A DNA stretch of 64,000 nucleotides. It comes from Cellvibrio polysaccharolyticus (GTDB taxonomy: Bacteria; Pseudomonadota; Gammaproteobacteria; Pseudomonadales; Cellvibrionaceae). This document shows, in pieces, positions 53,265 to 62,230 of this stretch. The stretch's first letter is position 1. Every line of letters begins with the position of its first letter. A program made the translations under genes and the position numbers. The DNA lies in the NCBI RefSeq assembly GCF_015182315.1, contig NZ_PRDL01000001.1, forward strand, positions 4,114,501 through 4,178,500, in the 5' to 3' direction. A model generated the notes under the pieces. The model was not told the DNA's origin, ran no database searches, and saw only the letters and a program-made list of their open reading frames with translations.

Positions 53265-53429
53265 ATACCACTTCCTTTCTCGCCCACAAGAAAACCTCTA
53301 TCCGCACGTTGCGGTACACATCAATCCCCTTTCTCCGGCAACAACTACCAGGTTGGGCGACTCCACCAAACCCGATGCCGATCATTTGGAATGATGTGAA
53401 AATTTGATGACCAATTGGACACTGCCGCG

Positions 53430-54335
53430 TTAACGATCCGGCGATCTTGCCGCTTGTTCAAACCAGTCCGCGAGAAAGTCGATAAGCGCCCGCAACACCG
53501 GGCTCATTTGCCGCCGGGATTGGAAAACCGCGTGTATGCCCATGCGCTGTGGCTGGTGATCCGCCAGTAAGGCCACCAGTTTGCCTGCCGCCAGTAAATG
53601 CCGCACCGCATATAAAGGCTGCTGGGTTACACCGCCACCTTGCACCGCTGCAGCCAGTAAAACATGTGATTCGTTGGCGCTGAGGTTTCCTGTTACCGGC
53701 ACGCTGAAGGGTTCACCCGCAACATGGGTAAAGGTCCATAAACTGCTACCAAACCAGGAATAGGTCAGGCAATTGTGCTCGGCCAGATCTTCAGGGCGCA
53801 GCGGTGTTCCTCGCCGGGCAAGATACGCCGGTGCGGCACAAACCACCGAGGGGCACTCGCCCAGTTGGCGGGCAATAAGATTGGGGTCGAGGTTGTTGCT
53901 GATGCGCACCGCAAGGTCGATACGCTCCTCCACCAGATTGACCGCGCGGGAATCGATGTGCAGGTCAATCCCGGCCAAAGGGTGCTGTCGTAAAAACTCC
54001 ACCACTGCGGGCGCAAGTACTTCCTGGGCGAGGGATTGCGCACAAGCCAGCCGCACCAGCCCCTGCACGGGGGCGGTGTGCGGGCTGACCACCTCGGGTA
54101 CCTCTTCAGCCACCGCCAGCAATTGGCGACACCGTGTCAGGGTTTGTTCACCCGCATGGGTGAGACTGAGTCGTCGGGTAGTCCGGTGTAACAAACGGGC
54201 ACCGGCCCATTGTTCCATCTCGGCGAGGTAGCGGGTCACCATCGCCCGCGACATACCCAGCGACCCGGCAGCCGCGGCCAGGCTACCGCCCTCAACAATC
54301 CGGATGAAAACAGCAGCAGCGGTAATGCGGTCCAT
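53430..54335 (-). CDS. LysR-family transcriptional regulator
   Basis: 301 residues. N-terminal winged HTH (MDRITAAAVFIRIVEGGSLAAAAGSLGMSRAMVTRYL) and a C-terminal periplasmic-binding-like effector domain (about 90-295). ATG 54335 gives the family-typical start; ATG 54350 and 54362 are in frame, but an operator-like dyad (54349-54367) overlaps them. Divergent from the MBL-fold/DsbA-like/YbaN genes, so it probably regulates them and itself. Confidence 0.9.
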   Translation of the reverse strand: MDRITAAAVFIRIVEGGSLAAAAGSLGMSRAMVTRYLAEMEQWAGARLLHRTTRRLSLTHAGEQTLTRCRQLLAVAEEVPEVVSPHTAPVQGLVRLACAQSLAQEVLAPAVVEFLRQHPLAGIDLHIDSRAVNLVEERIDLAVRISNNLDPNLIARQLGECPSVVCAAPAYLARRGTPLRPEDLAEHNCLTYSWFGSSLWTFTHVAGEPFSVPVTGNLSANESHVLLAAAVQGGGVTQQPLYAVRHLLAAGKLVALLADHQPQRMGIHAVFQSRRQMSPVLRALIDFLADWFEQAARSPDR

Positions 54336-54348
54336 ATTCGCTCGATTC

Positions 54349-54367
54349 ATGCAATAAATCATTGCAT
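54349..54367. promoter_or_regulatory. LysR-type operator candidate
   Basis: ATGCAA-N7-TTGCAT, a perfect interrupted dyad including a T-N11-A core, in the LysR/MBL divergent gap. Confidence 0.5.
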
Positions 54368-54435
54368 TTTAGGTGGTTTTTCGACCGATTCAAGCAATAT
54401 ACCATGGCGTTTTCACTGACAAAGGTTATCGCAAC

Positions 54436-55317
54436 ATGGTCAAATCCTTCATTCGCCGTTTATTGATAGCGGGCGCCAGTCTGGTTTCTGTGACCTCGCT
54501 GGCGGCCGAGCCGCTAACACTCGACACTTACAACCCCGGTGCTGCAGCAATTTTTCCGGTGTCTTCTACGCTGGTGATTGGCACCAGTGAAGTGCTGTTA
54601 ATTGATGCGCAATTCCAACGCAATGATGCCCGGGCACTGGTAGAAAAAATTCGCGCTACCGGTAAACCCTTAACCACGGTTTACATCAGCCACAGCGATC
54701 CGGATTTCTATTTCGGGCTTGATGTAGTGCAAGCCGCTTTCCCGGATGCCCGCATTCTGGCAACCGCCGAAACCGTGGCGGCCATCAAGGCCAAACGGGA
54801 TAGAAAACTGGCACATTGGGGCCCGATTCTGCAAGACAACGCCCCCCAATCATTGGTATTGCCAGAGGCGCTGACAGAACCCCGCTTGCATATCGATGGC
54901 CATGTGCTGGAGATCACCGGCCCTGAAGCACAACGCAGCTTTGTCTGGATCCCGGCCTTGAAAACCGTTGTCGGTGGCATTCCGGTAATGGCCAATATTC
55001 ATGTGTGGGTCGCCGATACCGCCACGGCAGACAAACGTCAACAGTGGTATAAAACCCTCGATGCCATTGAATCACTGGCGCCACAGCGGGTTATTCCCGG
55101 TCATTTTCTGTTGAACAAAGACGGCTCAACACCGGACAACCTGCAAGCGGTCGCCTTTACTCGCCAGTACCTGCAGCTTTTTGATAAAGAAGCGGCAGCG
55201 GCCGAAAACGCCGAAGCACTGATTAAGGCGATGCAAAAACATTACCCTGAACTCGGGGAAGAAGCGTCGCTGGAGCTAAGCGCAAAAGTTATTAAAGGGG
55301 AATTGCAATGGCACTAA
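54436..55317 (+). CDS. Periplasmic metallo-beta-lactamase-fold protein with variant metal site
   Basis: 293 residues with a signal peptide (IRRLLIAGASLVSVTSLAA). MBL fold with VLLIDAQF, then YISHSDPDFYFGLD in the place of HxHxDH: the first His and the Asp remain, but the second and fourth ligands are Asp and Phe. Late PGHF His is present. Proteins with this variant are common as 'MBL-fold hydrolases' but their activity is unclear. ATG 54436 fits the signal peptide. It overlaps the DsbA-like gene by 10 bp. Confidence 0.88.
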   Translation: MVKSFIRRLLIAGASLVSVTSLAAEPLTLDTYNPGAAAIFPVSSTLVIGTSEVLLIDAQFQRNDARALVEKIRATGKPLTTVYISHSDPDFYFGLDVVQAAFPDARILATAETVAAIKAKRDRKLAHWGPILQDNAPQSLVLPEALTEPRLHIDGHVLEITGPEAQRSFVWIPALKTVVGGIPVMANIHVWVADTATADKRQQWYKTLDAIESLAPQRVIPGHFLLNKDGSTPDNLQAVAFTRQYLQLFDKEAAAAENAEALIKAMQKHYPELGEEASLELSAKVIKGELQWH

Positions 55318-56015
55318 CCCCTACGCCGGCAATACTGCATTACATTTTTGACCCGCTGTGCGGCTGGTGCTATGCCGCCGCACCGCTGGTCACGGCAGCA
55401 AGTGCAATACCGCAGCTCAGTTTGCAGTTACACGCCGGTGGTATGTTAACCGGGCAGAATCGCAAAGCGATTACGCCCGCCTGGCGCGACTACGTGATCC
55501 CCCATGACCAGCGCATTCGCGAGCTGAGCGGCCAACCATTCGGCACTGCCTATTTTGACGGATTGCTGCGGGATAACAGCGCGGTGATGGATTCCGAGCC
55601 GCCGACTATTGCCATATTGGCCGCTGAAACGTTGGCGCAGCGTGGTGTGGAAATGTTACACCGGGTACAACAGGCACACTATGTTGAGGGGCAACGCGTC
55701 GCCGATCAGGCGGTGTTGTGGCAACTCGCTGGCGAAATCGGGCTGGATGTCAGCACCTTTACGCATCATTATCAGCAGCTGGCCGGCAATGCCGTTCAGT
55801 TGCATATCAAGGCGAGTCGCGACCTGCTCGGCAAAGTGGGCGGACGCGGCTTTCCAACGTTTGTATTGCAGATCAATGACAGGCTGAGGATACTCGATAG
55901 CAGCCGGTTTACCGGCAAGCCGGATGCCTGGCGAGAACACCTGCAGGCATGGCTGACAACAGAAATAGCCTCGACGGATCAGATACTTAACGCAACCGCC
56001 GAGAAGAGGAGCTAA
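55308..56015 (+). CDS. DsbA-family protein (FrnE-like)
   Basis: 235 residues with a thioredoxin fold and helical insertion: FDPLCGWCYAAAP holds the CGWC active site (18-21), and GGRGFPTFVLQ the cis-Pro. No signal peptide, so it is probably cytoplasmic, like FrnE-type proteins rather than DsbA itself. Coupled to the MBL-fold gene. Confidence 0.87.
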   Translation: MALTPTPAILHYIFDPLCGWCYAAAPLVTAASAIPQLSLQLHAGGMLTGQNRKAITPAWRDYVIPHDQRIRELSGQPFGTAYFDGLLRDNSAVMDSEPPTIAILAAETLAQRGVEMLHRVQQAHYVEGQRVADQAVLWQLAGEIGLDVSTFTHHYQQLAGNAVQLHIKASRDLLGKVGGRGFPTFVLQINDRLRILDSSRFTGKPDAWREHLQAWLTTEIASTDQILNATAEKRS

Positions 56016-56061
56016 TATTGTTGCTGATCACCAGCTGGACGGAGTGCCCAACGCAGAAGTT

Positions 56062-56460
56062 ATGAAGACGCTGATTCGCTATTTGTTGATGGCCTTCGCG
56101 GGTTTGTGTGTAATGCTGGGAGTCATCGGTATTTTTGTACCGGGGCTGCCCACCACGGTGTTTATTTTAATGGCCGGTTGGGCTGCCGCGCGCAGCTCGC
56201 CGCGTTTTCTTGCCTGGCTGGAAAACCATCGTTTGTTCGGCCCCATGTTACGCAATTGGCGGGAAACCCGCAGCGTCAGCCGCAAAGCCAAATGGTGTGC
56301 CGCCATCACAATGACGATCAGCGCCGTCATTCTTTTTATCGTACAACCCTTTCCCTGGCTGGCAGAAGGCGTAACGCTTTTTATGGCGCTGGTGCTTATC
56401 TGGTTGTGGCGCCGTCCCGAACCGACAGCCCCCTCCCCCGCTCCGCAAAGACAAGCCTGA
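56062..56460 (+). CDS. ybaN: YbaN-type DUF454 inner-membrane protein
   Basis: 132 residues. DUF454 motif LGVIGIFVPGLPTTVFILMAGWAAARSSPRF followed by WLENHRLFGPMLRNW. Three TM segments (about 6-22, 24-44, 80-118). Function unknown. ATG 56062 preferred over GTG 56044. Last of the group begun by the MBL-fold gene, 46 bp after the DsbA-like stop. Confidence 0.88.
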   Translation: MKTLIRYLLMAFAGLCVMLGVIGIFVPGLPTTVFILMAGWAAARSSPRFLAWLENHRLFGPMLRNWRETRSVSRKAKWCAAITMTISAVILFIVQPFPWLAEGVTLFMALVLIWLWRRPEPTAPSPAPQRQA

Positions 56461-56556
56461 AGAAAACTCATATGCATAAAGCCGGAAATTTCTCTCCGGC
56501 CAAGTTGAGAATAAAGCGTCTTATTTCCCAAGGCGAGACGTCAACCCCAGTCTGTC

Positions 56557-56665
56557 AGTTTGGCATTAGAGTGTTTGTTCCAAAAACGCATAAATACACT
56601 CCCTGTAGCTCTGACGAGTCATCCCTGACTCGACAGTTTTGGAACAAACACTCTAATGCCAAACT
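56557..56665. repeat. 109-bp nested palindromic element
   Basis: Outer arms of 29 bp (56557-56585 and 56637-56665) are perfect inverted repeats, e.g. TTAGAGTGTTTGTTCC against GGAACAAACACTCTAA. Inside is a second stem, CGAGTCA-TCCC-TGACTCG (56615-56632), next to a TCCCTGTAGCTC motif (56600-56611). No gene and no clear target-site duplication. It lies in the 288-bp gap between ybaN and the sugar ABC operon and may be a MITE or REP-type element. Confidence 0.85.
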
Positions 56666-56748
56666 TGCATTGTGCCACTCCGAAGTCTGTAAGCTGCCTG
56701 ACAGGAGATGTCCCTCCCGCTTTGTAAGCTCAGGATAAATACTGGGAA

Positions 56749-57702
56749 TTAATGCCTGGTTCTCGACATCACTCGCTGCAAGGCGATAAAAGCAAACAAC
56801 AACAAACCGATAACAATTTTTGTCCACCAACTGCTCAGCGTGCCTTCAAATGAAATATAAGTTTGTACAACGCCCATAATCAGCACGCCGATCAAAGTTC
56901 CTGCAACATAACCGTAACCACCGGTCAGCAAGGTTCCGCCAATTACCACCGCCGCAATCGCATCCAGCTCAACACCCACTGCCGCCAGGGAATAGCCAGA
57001 GAAGGTGTAAAAGGAATAAACGATACCGGCAAGTGCAGCGAGAAACGAACTCAATGCATAAATACGAATGGTGGTTTGTGCCTGGGGGATGCCCATCAAA
57101 CCGGCCGAGTTGGGGTCGCCGCCCATAGCGTACACACGCACCCCAAAACGGGTGAAGTGAGCCAGCACAATTGCCGCGATCAATACCGCGATACAAATTA
57201 ACGTTGATGACCCCACCCAGGCATCACCCGGCAACATAAAACCGAAACTGGCAACCTCGTTATAAAACTCATGATCAATCGGCAAAGACTCTTCACTGAT
57301 AACACTCGCCAGACCGCGCGCCAGAAACATACCGGCAAGCGTAACGATGAACGGCTGCAATCGGTAGTAATGAATCAGTGCTCCCATGGTGGCACCGAAC
57401 AAGGTGCCCAAGAGCAATACCACCGGGAACACCAGCAGTGGATGCCATCCGTATTGTGTAATCAGCACGCTGGCGATAACACCGGTTAACGCAATTACCG
57501 CGCCCACCGACAAGTCAATGCCGCCGGAAATAATCACGAAGGTCATACCGATAGCGGCAATAATCAAAAAGGCATTGTCACTGAGCAGGTTGAAAAAAAC
57601 CCGAGAAGAACCAAAACCTTCAAATTGCGCGGCACCGATACCAAACAATAAAAAGAATAAACAGCAGGTAACAATGAGCGGAATAAATTTACGATTAACC
57701 AT
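56749..57702 (-). CDS. yjfF: Sugar ABC transporter permease YjfF
   Basis: 317 residues, branched-chain/ribose-type permease (BPD_transp_2). MTFVIISGGIDLSVGAVIALTGV and the late LDAIAAVVIGGTLLTGGYG motifs are typical. Similar to the YjfF subunit of the E. coli galactofuranose importer. The start overlaps the second permease by 8 bp. Last gene of the operon. Confidence 0.92.
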   Translation of the reverse strand: MVNRKFIPLIVTCCLFFLLFGIGAAQFEGFGSSRVFFNLLSDNAFLIIAAIGMTFVIISGGIDLSVGAVIALTGVIASVLITQYGWHPLLVFPVVLLLGTLFGATMGALIHYYRLQPFIVTLAGMFLARGLASVISEESLPIDHEFYNEVASFGFMLPGDAWVGSSTLICIAVLIAAIVLAHFTRFGVRVYAMGGDPNSAGLMGIPQAQTTIRIYALSSFLAALAGIVYSFYTFSGYSLAAVGVELDAIAAVVIGGTLLTGGYGYVAGTLIGVLIMGVVQTYISFEGTLSSWWTKIVIGLLLFAFIALQRVMSRTRH

Positions 57703-58705
57703 GACGCTTTCTCCAGAACATTAACCCGGAAAGCTGCTGCTGGAAGCGCGGGGATTGCAGTAACAAAATAATAATGATGGCCGAAGCTTTGATGAGCAAA
57801 TTGTACTTGGGCGGAATGCCGCTCATGATAATCGTCACCAGCAGCGATTGAATAATTAGCGCGCCAATCACCGACAGGAATAGCGAGAAACGCCCGCCCA
57901 TCAACGATGCACCGCCAATCACTACCGCGAGAATTGCATCCAGCTCCAGCCACAAGCCGGCGTTGTTGGCATCGGAACCTTTAATATCAGCGGCGGCAAT
58001 CATACCCGCCAGCGCCGCACATAAACCGGCAATCGCATAAACACTGAATTTAATCGCACGGGCATTGATACCCAGGTAATGACTGGCAGACGCGTTGGCA
58101 CCCACCGATTCAATATATAAACCCAGCGCGGTGCGACGCATCAATAATTGCACGGCAATAAAAGTGATGATGACCAGAATAATGGGAAACGGCAAACCGA
58201 GAAAATAACCGCTGCCGAGAAAGGCAAAGCTGTCGTGATTAAAGGTTACAATTTGTCCGGAGTTGATCAGCTGTGCAATACCGCGGCCGGCCACCATAAG
58301 AATAAGCGTCGCGACGATCGGCTGAATACCGAGGTAGCCTACCAGCGCGCCGTTAATCATACCGCCGATCAAACCGGCCAATAAACCACCACCAATAATC
58401 AACGGCAAACTTTCAACACCGGCAGCAATTAAACCGGCGGCAACGGCGCCGGCAATGGCCATAATGGAGCCCACCGACAAATCCACCCCACCGGTTGCTA
58501 TCACCAGCGTCATACCAATCGCCAACAAGGCCACCGGTGCCGCACGCAGCATCACATCAATCAAACTGCCGTATACGCGGCCATCTTTGATTTCCAGATG
58601 AAAAAATTCCGGCGAAATAATCAGGTTGATGGAAAGCAGTAACAATAAACCGACAATGGGCCACACATAGCGCCAGCTTGCCGGATTGGATAATAGTGTT
58701 TTCAT
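57695..58705 (-). CDS. ytfT: Sugar ABC transporter permease YtfT
   Basis: 336 residues from ATG 58705 (GTG 58720 also in frame). Permease motifs MTLVIATGGVDLSVGSIMAIAG and LDAILAVVIGGASLMGGRFS. Forms a heterodimer with YjfF in the inner membrane. 23 bp after the ATPase gene. Confidence 0.92.
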   Translation of the reverse strand: MKTLLSNPASWRYVWPIVGLLLLLSINLIISPEFFHLEIKDGRVYGSLIDVMLRAAPVALLAIGMTLVIATGGVDLSVGSIMAIAGAVAAGLIAAGVESLPLIIGGGLLAGLIGGMINGALVGYLGIQPIVATLILMVAGRGIAQLINSGQIVTFNHDSFAFLGSGYFLGLPFPIILVIITFIAVQLLMRRTALGLYIESVGANASASHYLGINARAIKFSVYAIAGLCAALAGMIAAADIKGSDANNAGLWLELDAILAVVIGGASLMGGRFSLFLSVIGALIIQSLLVTIIMSGIPPKYNLLIKASAIIIILLLQSPRFQQQLSGLMFWRKRHG

Positions 58706-58728
58706 AATCTGTCTCGTCACAAAACCGG

Positions 58729-60231
58729 TCAGGCGGAAGCGATTGCTTGCATGATGCGCTGCGGATGAATATCGTCGCCGTGCAATTCGGCCACTTTGCG
58801 GTGATCACGCAGCACCACCACTTTATTACTGAAAGCAACCAACTCTTCCAGCTCGGAAGAAGCCACCACCAGCGATAAGCCTTGCGCGCATAGTTGGCGA
58901 ATCAAACGGATAATTTCCGCGTGCGCACCAATGTCGATGCCACGCGTCGGCTCGTCGAGAATAAGCAGGGAAGGATTGGCGGCCAGCCAGCGGCCGAGAA
59001 TAACTTTTTGCTGATTGCCACCGCTGAGTTGCTCAATCGGTTTTTCGATATCCGAGGTGGCGATCGATAAATCTTTCACCGCTTTTTCAGCCATGGCGAC
59101 CTGCTGCGCATGGGGAATATATCGCCACCAGCCCTGCTTGATTTGCTGCGCCAGCATAATATTTTCACGAATCGACAAGGGGCCAAGAATGCCATCGTGT
59201 TTGCGGTCTTCCGGGCATAAACCAATGCCGAGCAACATCGCATCTTTGGGGGATTTCAAATGAACCACTTTGCCGTTGAAGGTGATGGTGCCGCTTTGCG
59301 CTTTATCAACGCCGAAAATCAACCGGCATAATTCGGTGCGACCCGAGCCGAGCAAACCGGCCAGCCCCACGACCTCGCCTTTCGCCACGCTAAGATGAAC
59401 CGGTTCCAGCGAGCCGGGTTTGCCAACGCCATCCAGCGTCAAGGCAATGTCGCGCTGCTGACGATCCAATTCGGCCGGTTTATGCTGGCCCAATGCTGCC
59501 AGTTCCTTGCCAAGCATATGCCCGACCAGTTGCTGGCGCGTCAGCGTTGCGGCTTCAAATTCACCCACCAGTTCGGCATTGCGCAAGATCGTAATGCGAT
59601 CGCAAACCGCGTACACCTGGTCGAGAAAATGGGTAACAAATACAATGCCGATACCACGCTCGCGCAAACTGCGCATAATGCGAAAAAGGGATTGCACTTC
59701 ATCAGCATCCAGGCTGGCGGTAGGCTCGTCGAGAATTAATACTTTAGCGGAGATGTCCACGCCACGGGCAATTGCAATCAGCTGCTGCACAGCGATGGAG
59801 TAGCTCGACAGCGGCTGGGTGACATCAATATCCAGCTCGTAATCACGCAACAGGTCTTCGGCTTTCCGGTTGGCCGTGGCCCAATCAATAAAGCCCCAGC
59901 GTTTGGGTTCACGGCCCAAATAAATATTTTGCGCAACCGTCAGATTCGGCAGCAGGTTAACTTCCTGATACACAGTGCTGATGCCCAGCGCCTGGGCATC
60001 ACCGGTGTTGGTCGGAAAAATTTCCTGACCGTCGAGGCGAATACTGCCGCCATCGCGACGATAAACACCGGTCATTACTTTAATCAGGGTGGATTTTCCG
60101 GCACCATTTTCTCCCAGCAGCGCGTGAATTTCTCCGGCGCGCAAACTGAAATCAACACCTTTGAGCGCATGCACGCCCGGGAATTTTTTGTGGATGCCCT
60201 GCAATTGCAAAACAGGATTGGAATGGGACAT
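58729..60231 (-). CDS. ytfR: Sugar ABC transporter ATPase YtfR (two ABC domains)
   Basis: 500 residues with two fused ABC domains. The first has a full Walker A (GENGAGKST), Walker B (VLILDEPTASLD) and switch (FVTHFLDQ). The second has a degenerate Walker A (LLGSGRTEL), signature LSGGNQQK and LLILDEPTRGID. This is the usual layout for ribose/galactofuranose-type importers (RbsA, YtfR). Confidence 0.94.
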   Translation of the reverse strand: MSHSNPVLQLQGIHKKFPGVHALKGVDFSLRAGEIHALLGENGAGKSTLIKVMTGVYRRDGGSIRLDGQEIFPTNTGDAQALGISTVYQEVNLLPNLTVAQNIYLGREPKRWGFIDWATANRKAEDLLRDYELDIDVTQPLSSYSIAVQQLIAIARGVDISAKVLILDEPTASLDADEVQSLFRIMRSLRERGIGIVFVTHFLDQVYAVCDRITILRNAELVGEFEAATLTRQQLVGHMLGKELAALGQHKPAELDRQQRDIALTLDGVGKPGSLEPVHLSVAKGEVVGLAGLLGSGRTELCRLIFGVDKAQSGTITFNGKVVHLKSPKDAMLLGIGLCPEDRKHDGILGPLSIRENIMLAQQIKQGWWRYIPHAQQVAMAEKAVKDLSIATSDIEKPIEQLSGGNQQKVILGRWLAANPSLLILDEPTRGIDIGAHAEIIRLIRQLCAQGLSLVVASSELEELVAFSNKVVVLRDHRKVAELHGDDIHPQRIMQAIASA

Positions 60232-60290
60232 AAGTTCGTCTTTTTATGTAATTGCCCGGCGTACCAGGCACAGCCCTACCGCGTTATTAC

Positions 60291-60321
60291 GCGAGCGGTG
60301 AGTGACGAAATCACCGCCCGC
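60291..60321. promoter_or_regulatory. Intercistronic hairpin between ytfQ and ytfR
   Basis: GCGAGCGGTGA (60291-60301) with TCACCGCCCGC (60311-60321), one internal mismatch. It follows the binding-protein gene, where a stem often protects its mRNA and makes it more abundant. Confidence 0.6.
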
Positions 60322-60352
60322 GCAACAACATGACGTTAAACATGCAATCAAA

Positions 60353-61297
60353 TTATTTGGCCTGACGGGCAGCCAATTCCTGCGCAGCGTTTTCGCTGGT
60401 GTAAACCGCACCACCCATACGAATCCATTTATCAAATTCTTTTTTACCCTTGCGGTGTTCTTCAATCACGTCAAACGCCGGGCCACCAAGGTGCGGACTT
60501 AATTCAACGGATACGTTGATGCTGCCATCGGCAATGGCTTTCAAGGCATCGTCTACCGCATCGACAGAAACCACCAGAATATCTTCCCCGGGTTTTAAAC
60601 CGGCTTCGCGAATGGCCTGAATAGCACCGAGCGCCATTTCATCGTTGTGCGACCAGAGTGCACACACATTTTTGCCACCGCCTTCGGCTTTCAACAAACT
60701 TTCCATCACTTCCTTGCCTTTGGCACGGGTGAATTCAGCGGTCTGGCTGCGCACAATTTTTACGCCGGGGTTTTGTTTCAGTACATCGTTAAAGCCTTTC
60801 ATACGGCCAATCGCGGCGCTGGAACCTACGGTGCCCTGCAACTCCAGGACATTGCACTGCCCTTCGGTTTTTTCGACCAGCCAGTTAGCGGCTTTTTGAC
60901 CTTCCAGTTCAAAGTCGGGCGCGATGCGGGTGAGGTATAAGGATTGGTCGGAAACCGACACATTGCGATCAACAATGACCACCGGAATACGAGCGCGTTT
61001 GGCTTCCATCAATACCGGCTGCCAACCGGTTTCTACCACCGGGGCAATCACAATGGCATCAACACGCTGGGCAATAAAACTGCGCACCGCTTTAATCTGG
61101 TTTTCCTGCTTTTGCTGCGCGTCGGAAAATTTCAGGGTGATGCCGCGTTTTTCTGCCTCGGCTTTTACCGATTCGGAAAAGCTGGTACGCCAGCCACTTT
61201 CGGAACCCACCTGGGAAAAGCCGACGGTGATAGCCTGTGCGCTGAGACTGCCGGCCAGTAACGTAGTAGCAACCAGTGTGCTGAGAATTTTTTTCAT
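60353..61297 (-). CDS. ytfQ: Periplasmic sugar-binding protein YtfQ
   Basis: 314 residues, type-1 periplasmic binding protein with signal peptide (MKKILSTLVATTLLAGSLSAQA). It begins ITVGFSQVGSESGWRTSFSES and has VVIVDRNVSV and LWSHNDEMALGAIQAI, very like E. coli YtfQ, which binds galactofuranose and galactopyranose. With the pentose-type enzymes next to it the ligand here may be an L-arabinose form. ATG 61297 with AGGA(C) upstream. Confidence 0.93.
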   Translation of the reverse strand: MKKILSTLVATTLLAGSLSAQAITVGFSQVGSESGWRTSFSESVKAEAEKRGITLKFSDAQQKQENQIKAVRSFIAQRVDAIVIAPVVETGWQPVLMEAKRARIPVVIVDRNVSVSDQSLYLTRIAPDFELEGQKAANWLVEKTEGQCNVLELQGTVGSSAAIGRMKGFNDVLKQNPGVKIVRSQTAEFTRAKGKEVMESLLKAEGGGKNVCALWSHNDEMALGAIQAIREAGLKPGEDILVVSVDAVDDALKAIADGSINVSVELSPHLGGPAFDVIEEHRKGKKEFDKWIRMGGAVYTSENAAQELAARQAK

Positions 61298-61401
61298 CGT
61301 TATGTCCTCGTTGATAGCATGATCGAAATTTTTTATTCGCTATTCTGATCCGCACAGCAACCGGCGTTGCTATACGTTGAAAATACTATGACTGCCCACG
61401 C

Positions 61402-62172
61402 TTAAATCCAGCCGCCGTCCACAATAAAATGTTGCGCGGTACAAAGACGGCTGTCATCCGATGCCAGAAACAAGGCCATTGCGCTGATGTCTTCCGGCAT
61501 CACGGATTTTTTCAGACACTGATTATCAAGAATCGTGGCTGCACTTTTATCATTGGCCAGCATCGCCAGCTGTCGTTCGGTCATGACCCAGCCTGGCACC
61601 AGCGTATTAACGCGAATATTATCGCCGCCCATGTCACGCGCCAGACCGCGCGTCAGCCCTTCAATGGCTGCCTTGGAGCTGGTGTAGCCCGGCATGCCGC
61701 CCTGGGTTGCGTACCAGCTCATGGAGCCCAAATTAATGATTGAGCCACCACCCAAATGTTGCATGTGCGGATAAACCGCCTGCGCCGCAAAAAAATGATG
61801 GCGCAAATTGACCGCCAGTCGCTCGTCCCAATAATCCACCGTGACGGTGCGAAAATCGTGGCGGGTATCGTTAGCGGCGTTGTTGATCAACACACTGACA
61901 GGCCCGGAAGTTTTACGCACTTTTTCAATGGTTTCCTGCAACAGCGGAATATTCAGCAGGTTGCAATGATAAAAAACCGGAGCGGTACAATTTTCTATTT
62001 GGCTTAGCGATCTCACCAGTTTTTCGGCGGCAGCATCGCGGATATCAATAAACGAAACCCTGGCCTGCTGCCGGCAAAACGCTTCTACCAGATTGGCACC
62101 TATTCCGGACGCGCCGCCGGTAATCAACACGGTTTTTCCCAACAAACTGGGATAGCGGTTACTAATGTTCAT
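61402..62172 (-). CDS. SDR-family sugar 1-dehydrogenase (pentose/aldose)
   Basis: 256 residues, classical short-chain dehydrogenase: TGGASGIG for NAD(P), NNAAND, a Ser in INLGSMSW, and YTSSK for catalysis. The whole chain, for example YWDERLAVNLRHHFFAAQAV and the C-terminal ASDDSRLCTAQHFIVDGGW, resembles the Caulobacter D-xylose 1-dehydrogenase XylB. It should oxidise an aldose to its lactone. Pairs with the dehydratase ahead of it. Confidence 0.9.
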   Translation of the reverse strand: MNISNRYPSLLGKTVLITGGASGIGANLVEAFCRQQARVSFIDIRDAAAEKLVRSLSQIENCTAPVFYHCNLLNIPLLQETIEKVRKTSGPVSVLINNAANDTRHDFRTVTVDYWDERLAVNLRHHFFAAQAVYPHMQHLGGGSIINLGSMSWYATQGGMPGYTSSKAAIEGLTRGLARDMGGDNIRVNTLVPGWVMTERQLAMLANDKSAATILDNQCLKKSVMPEDISAMALFLASDDSRLCTAQHFIVDGGWI

Positions 62173-62230
62173 AGCAAGGTGGCTCTTATATTTATAAGTT
62201 TCTTAATCGCAGCCGACCATGAAAGTGTGA

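Noticed and set aside
56557..56665. Integron attC site
   Set aside because: The arms are perfect and long, and there are no R/L boxes or unpaired bases typical of attC; no integrase or cassette is near.
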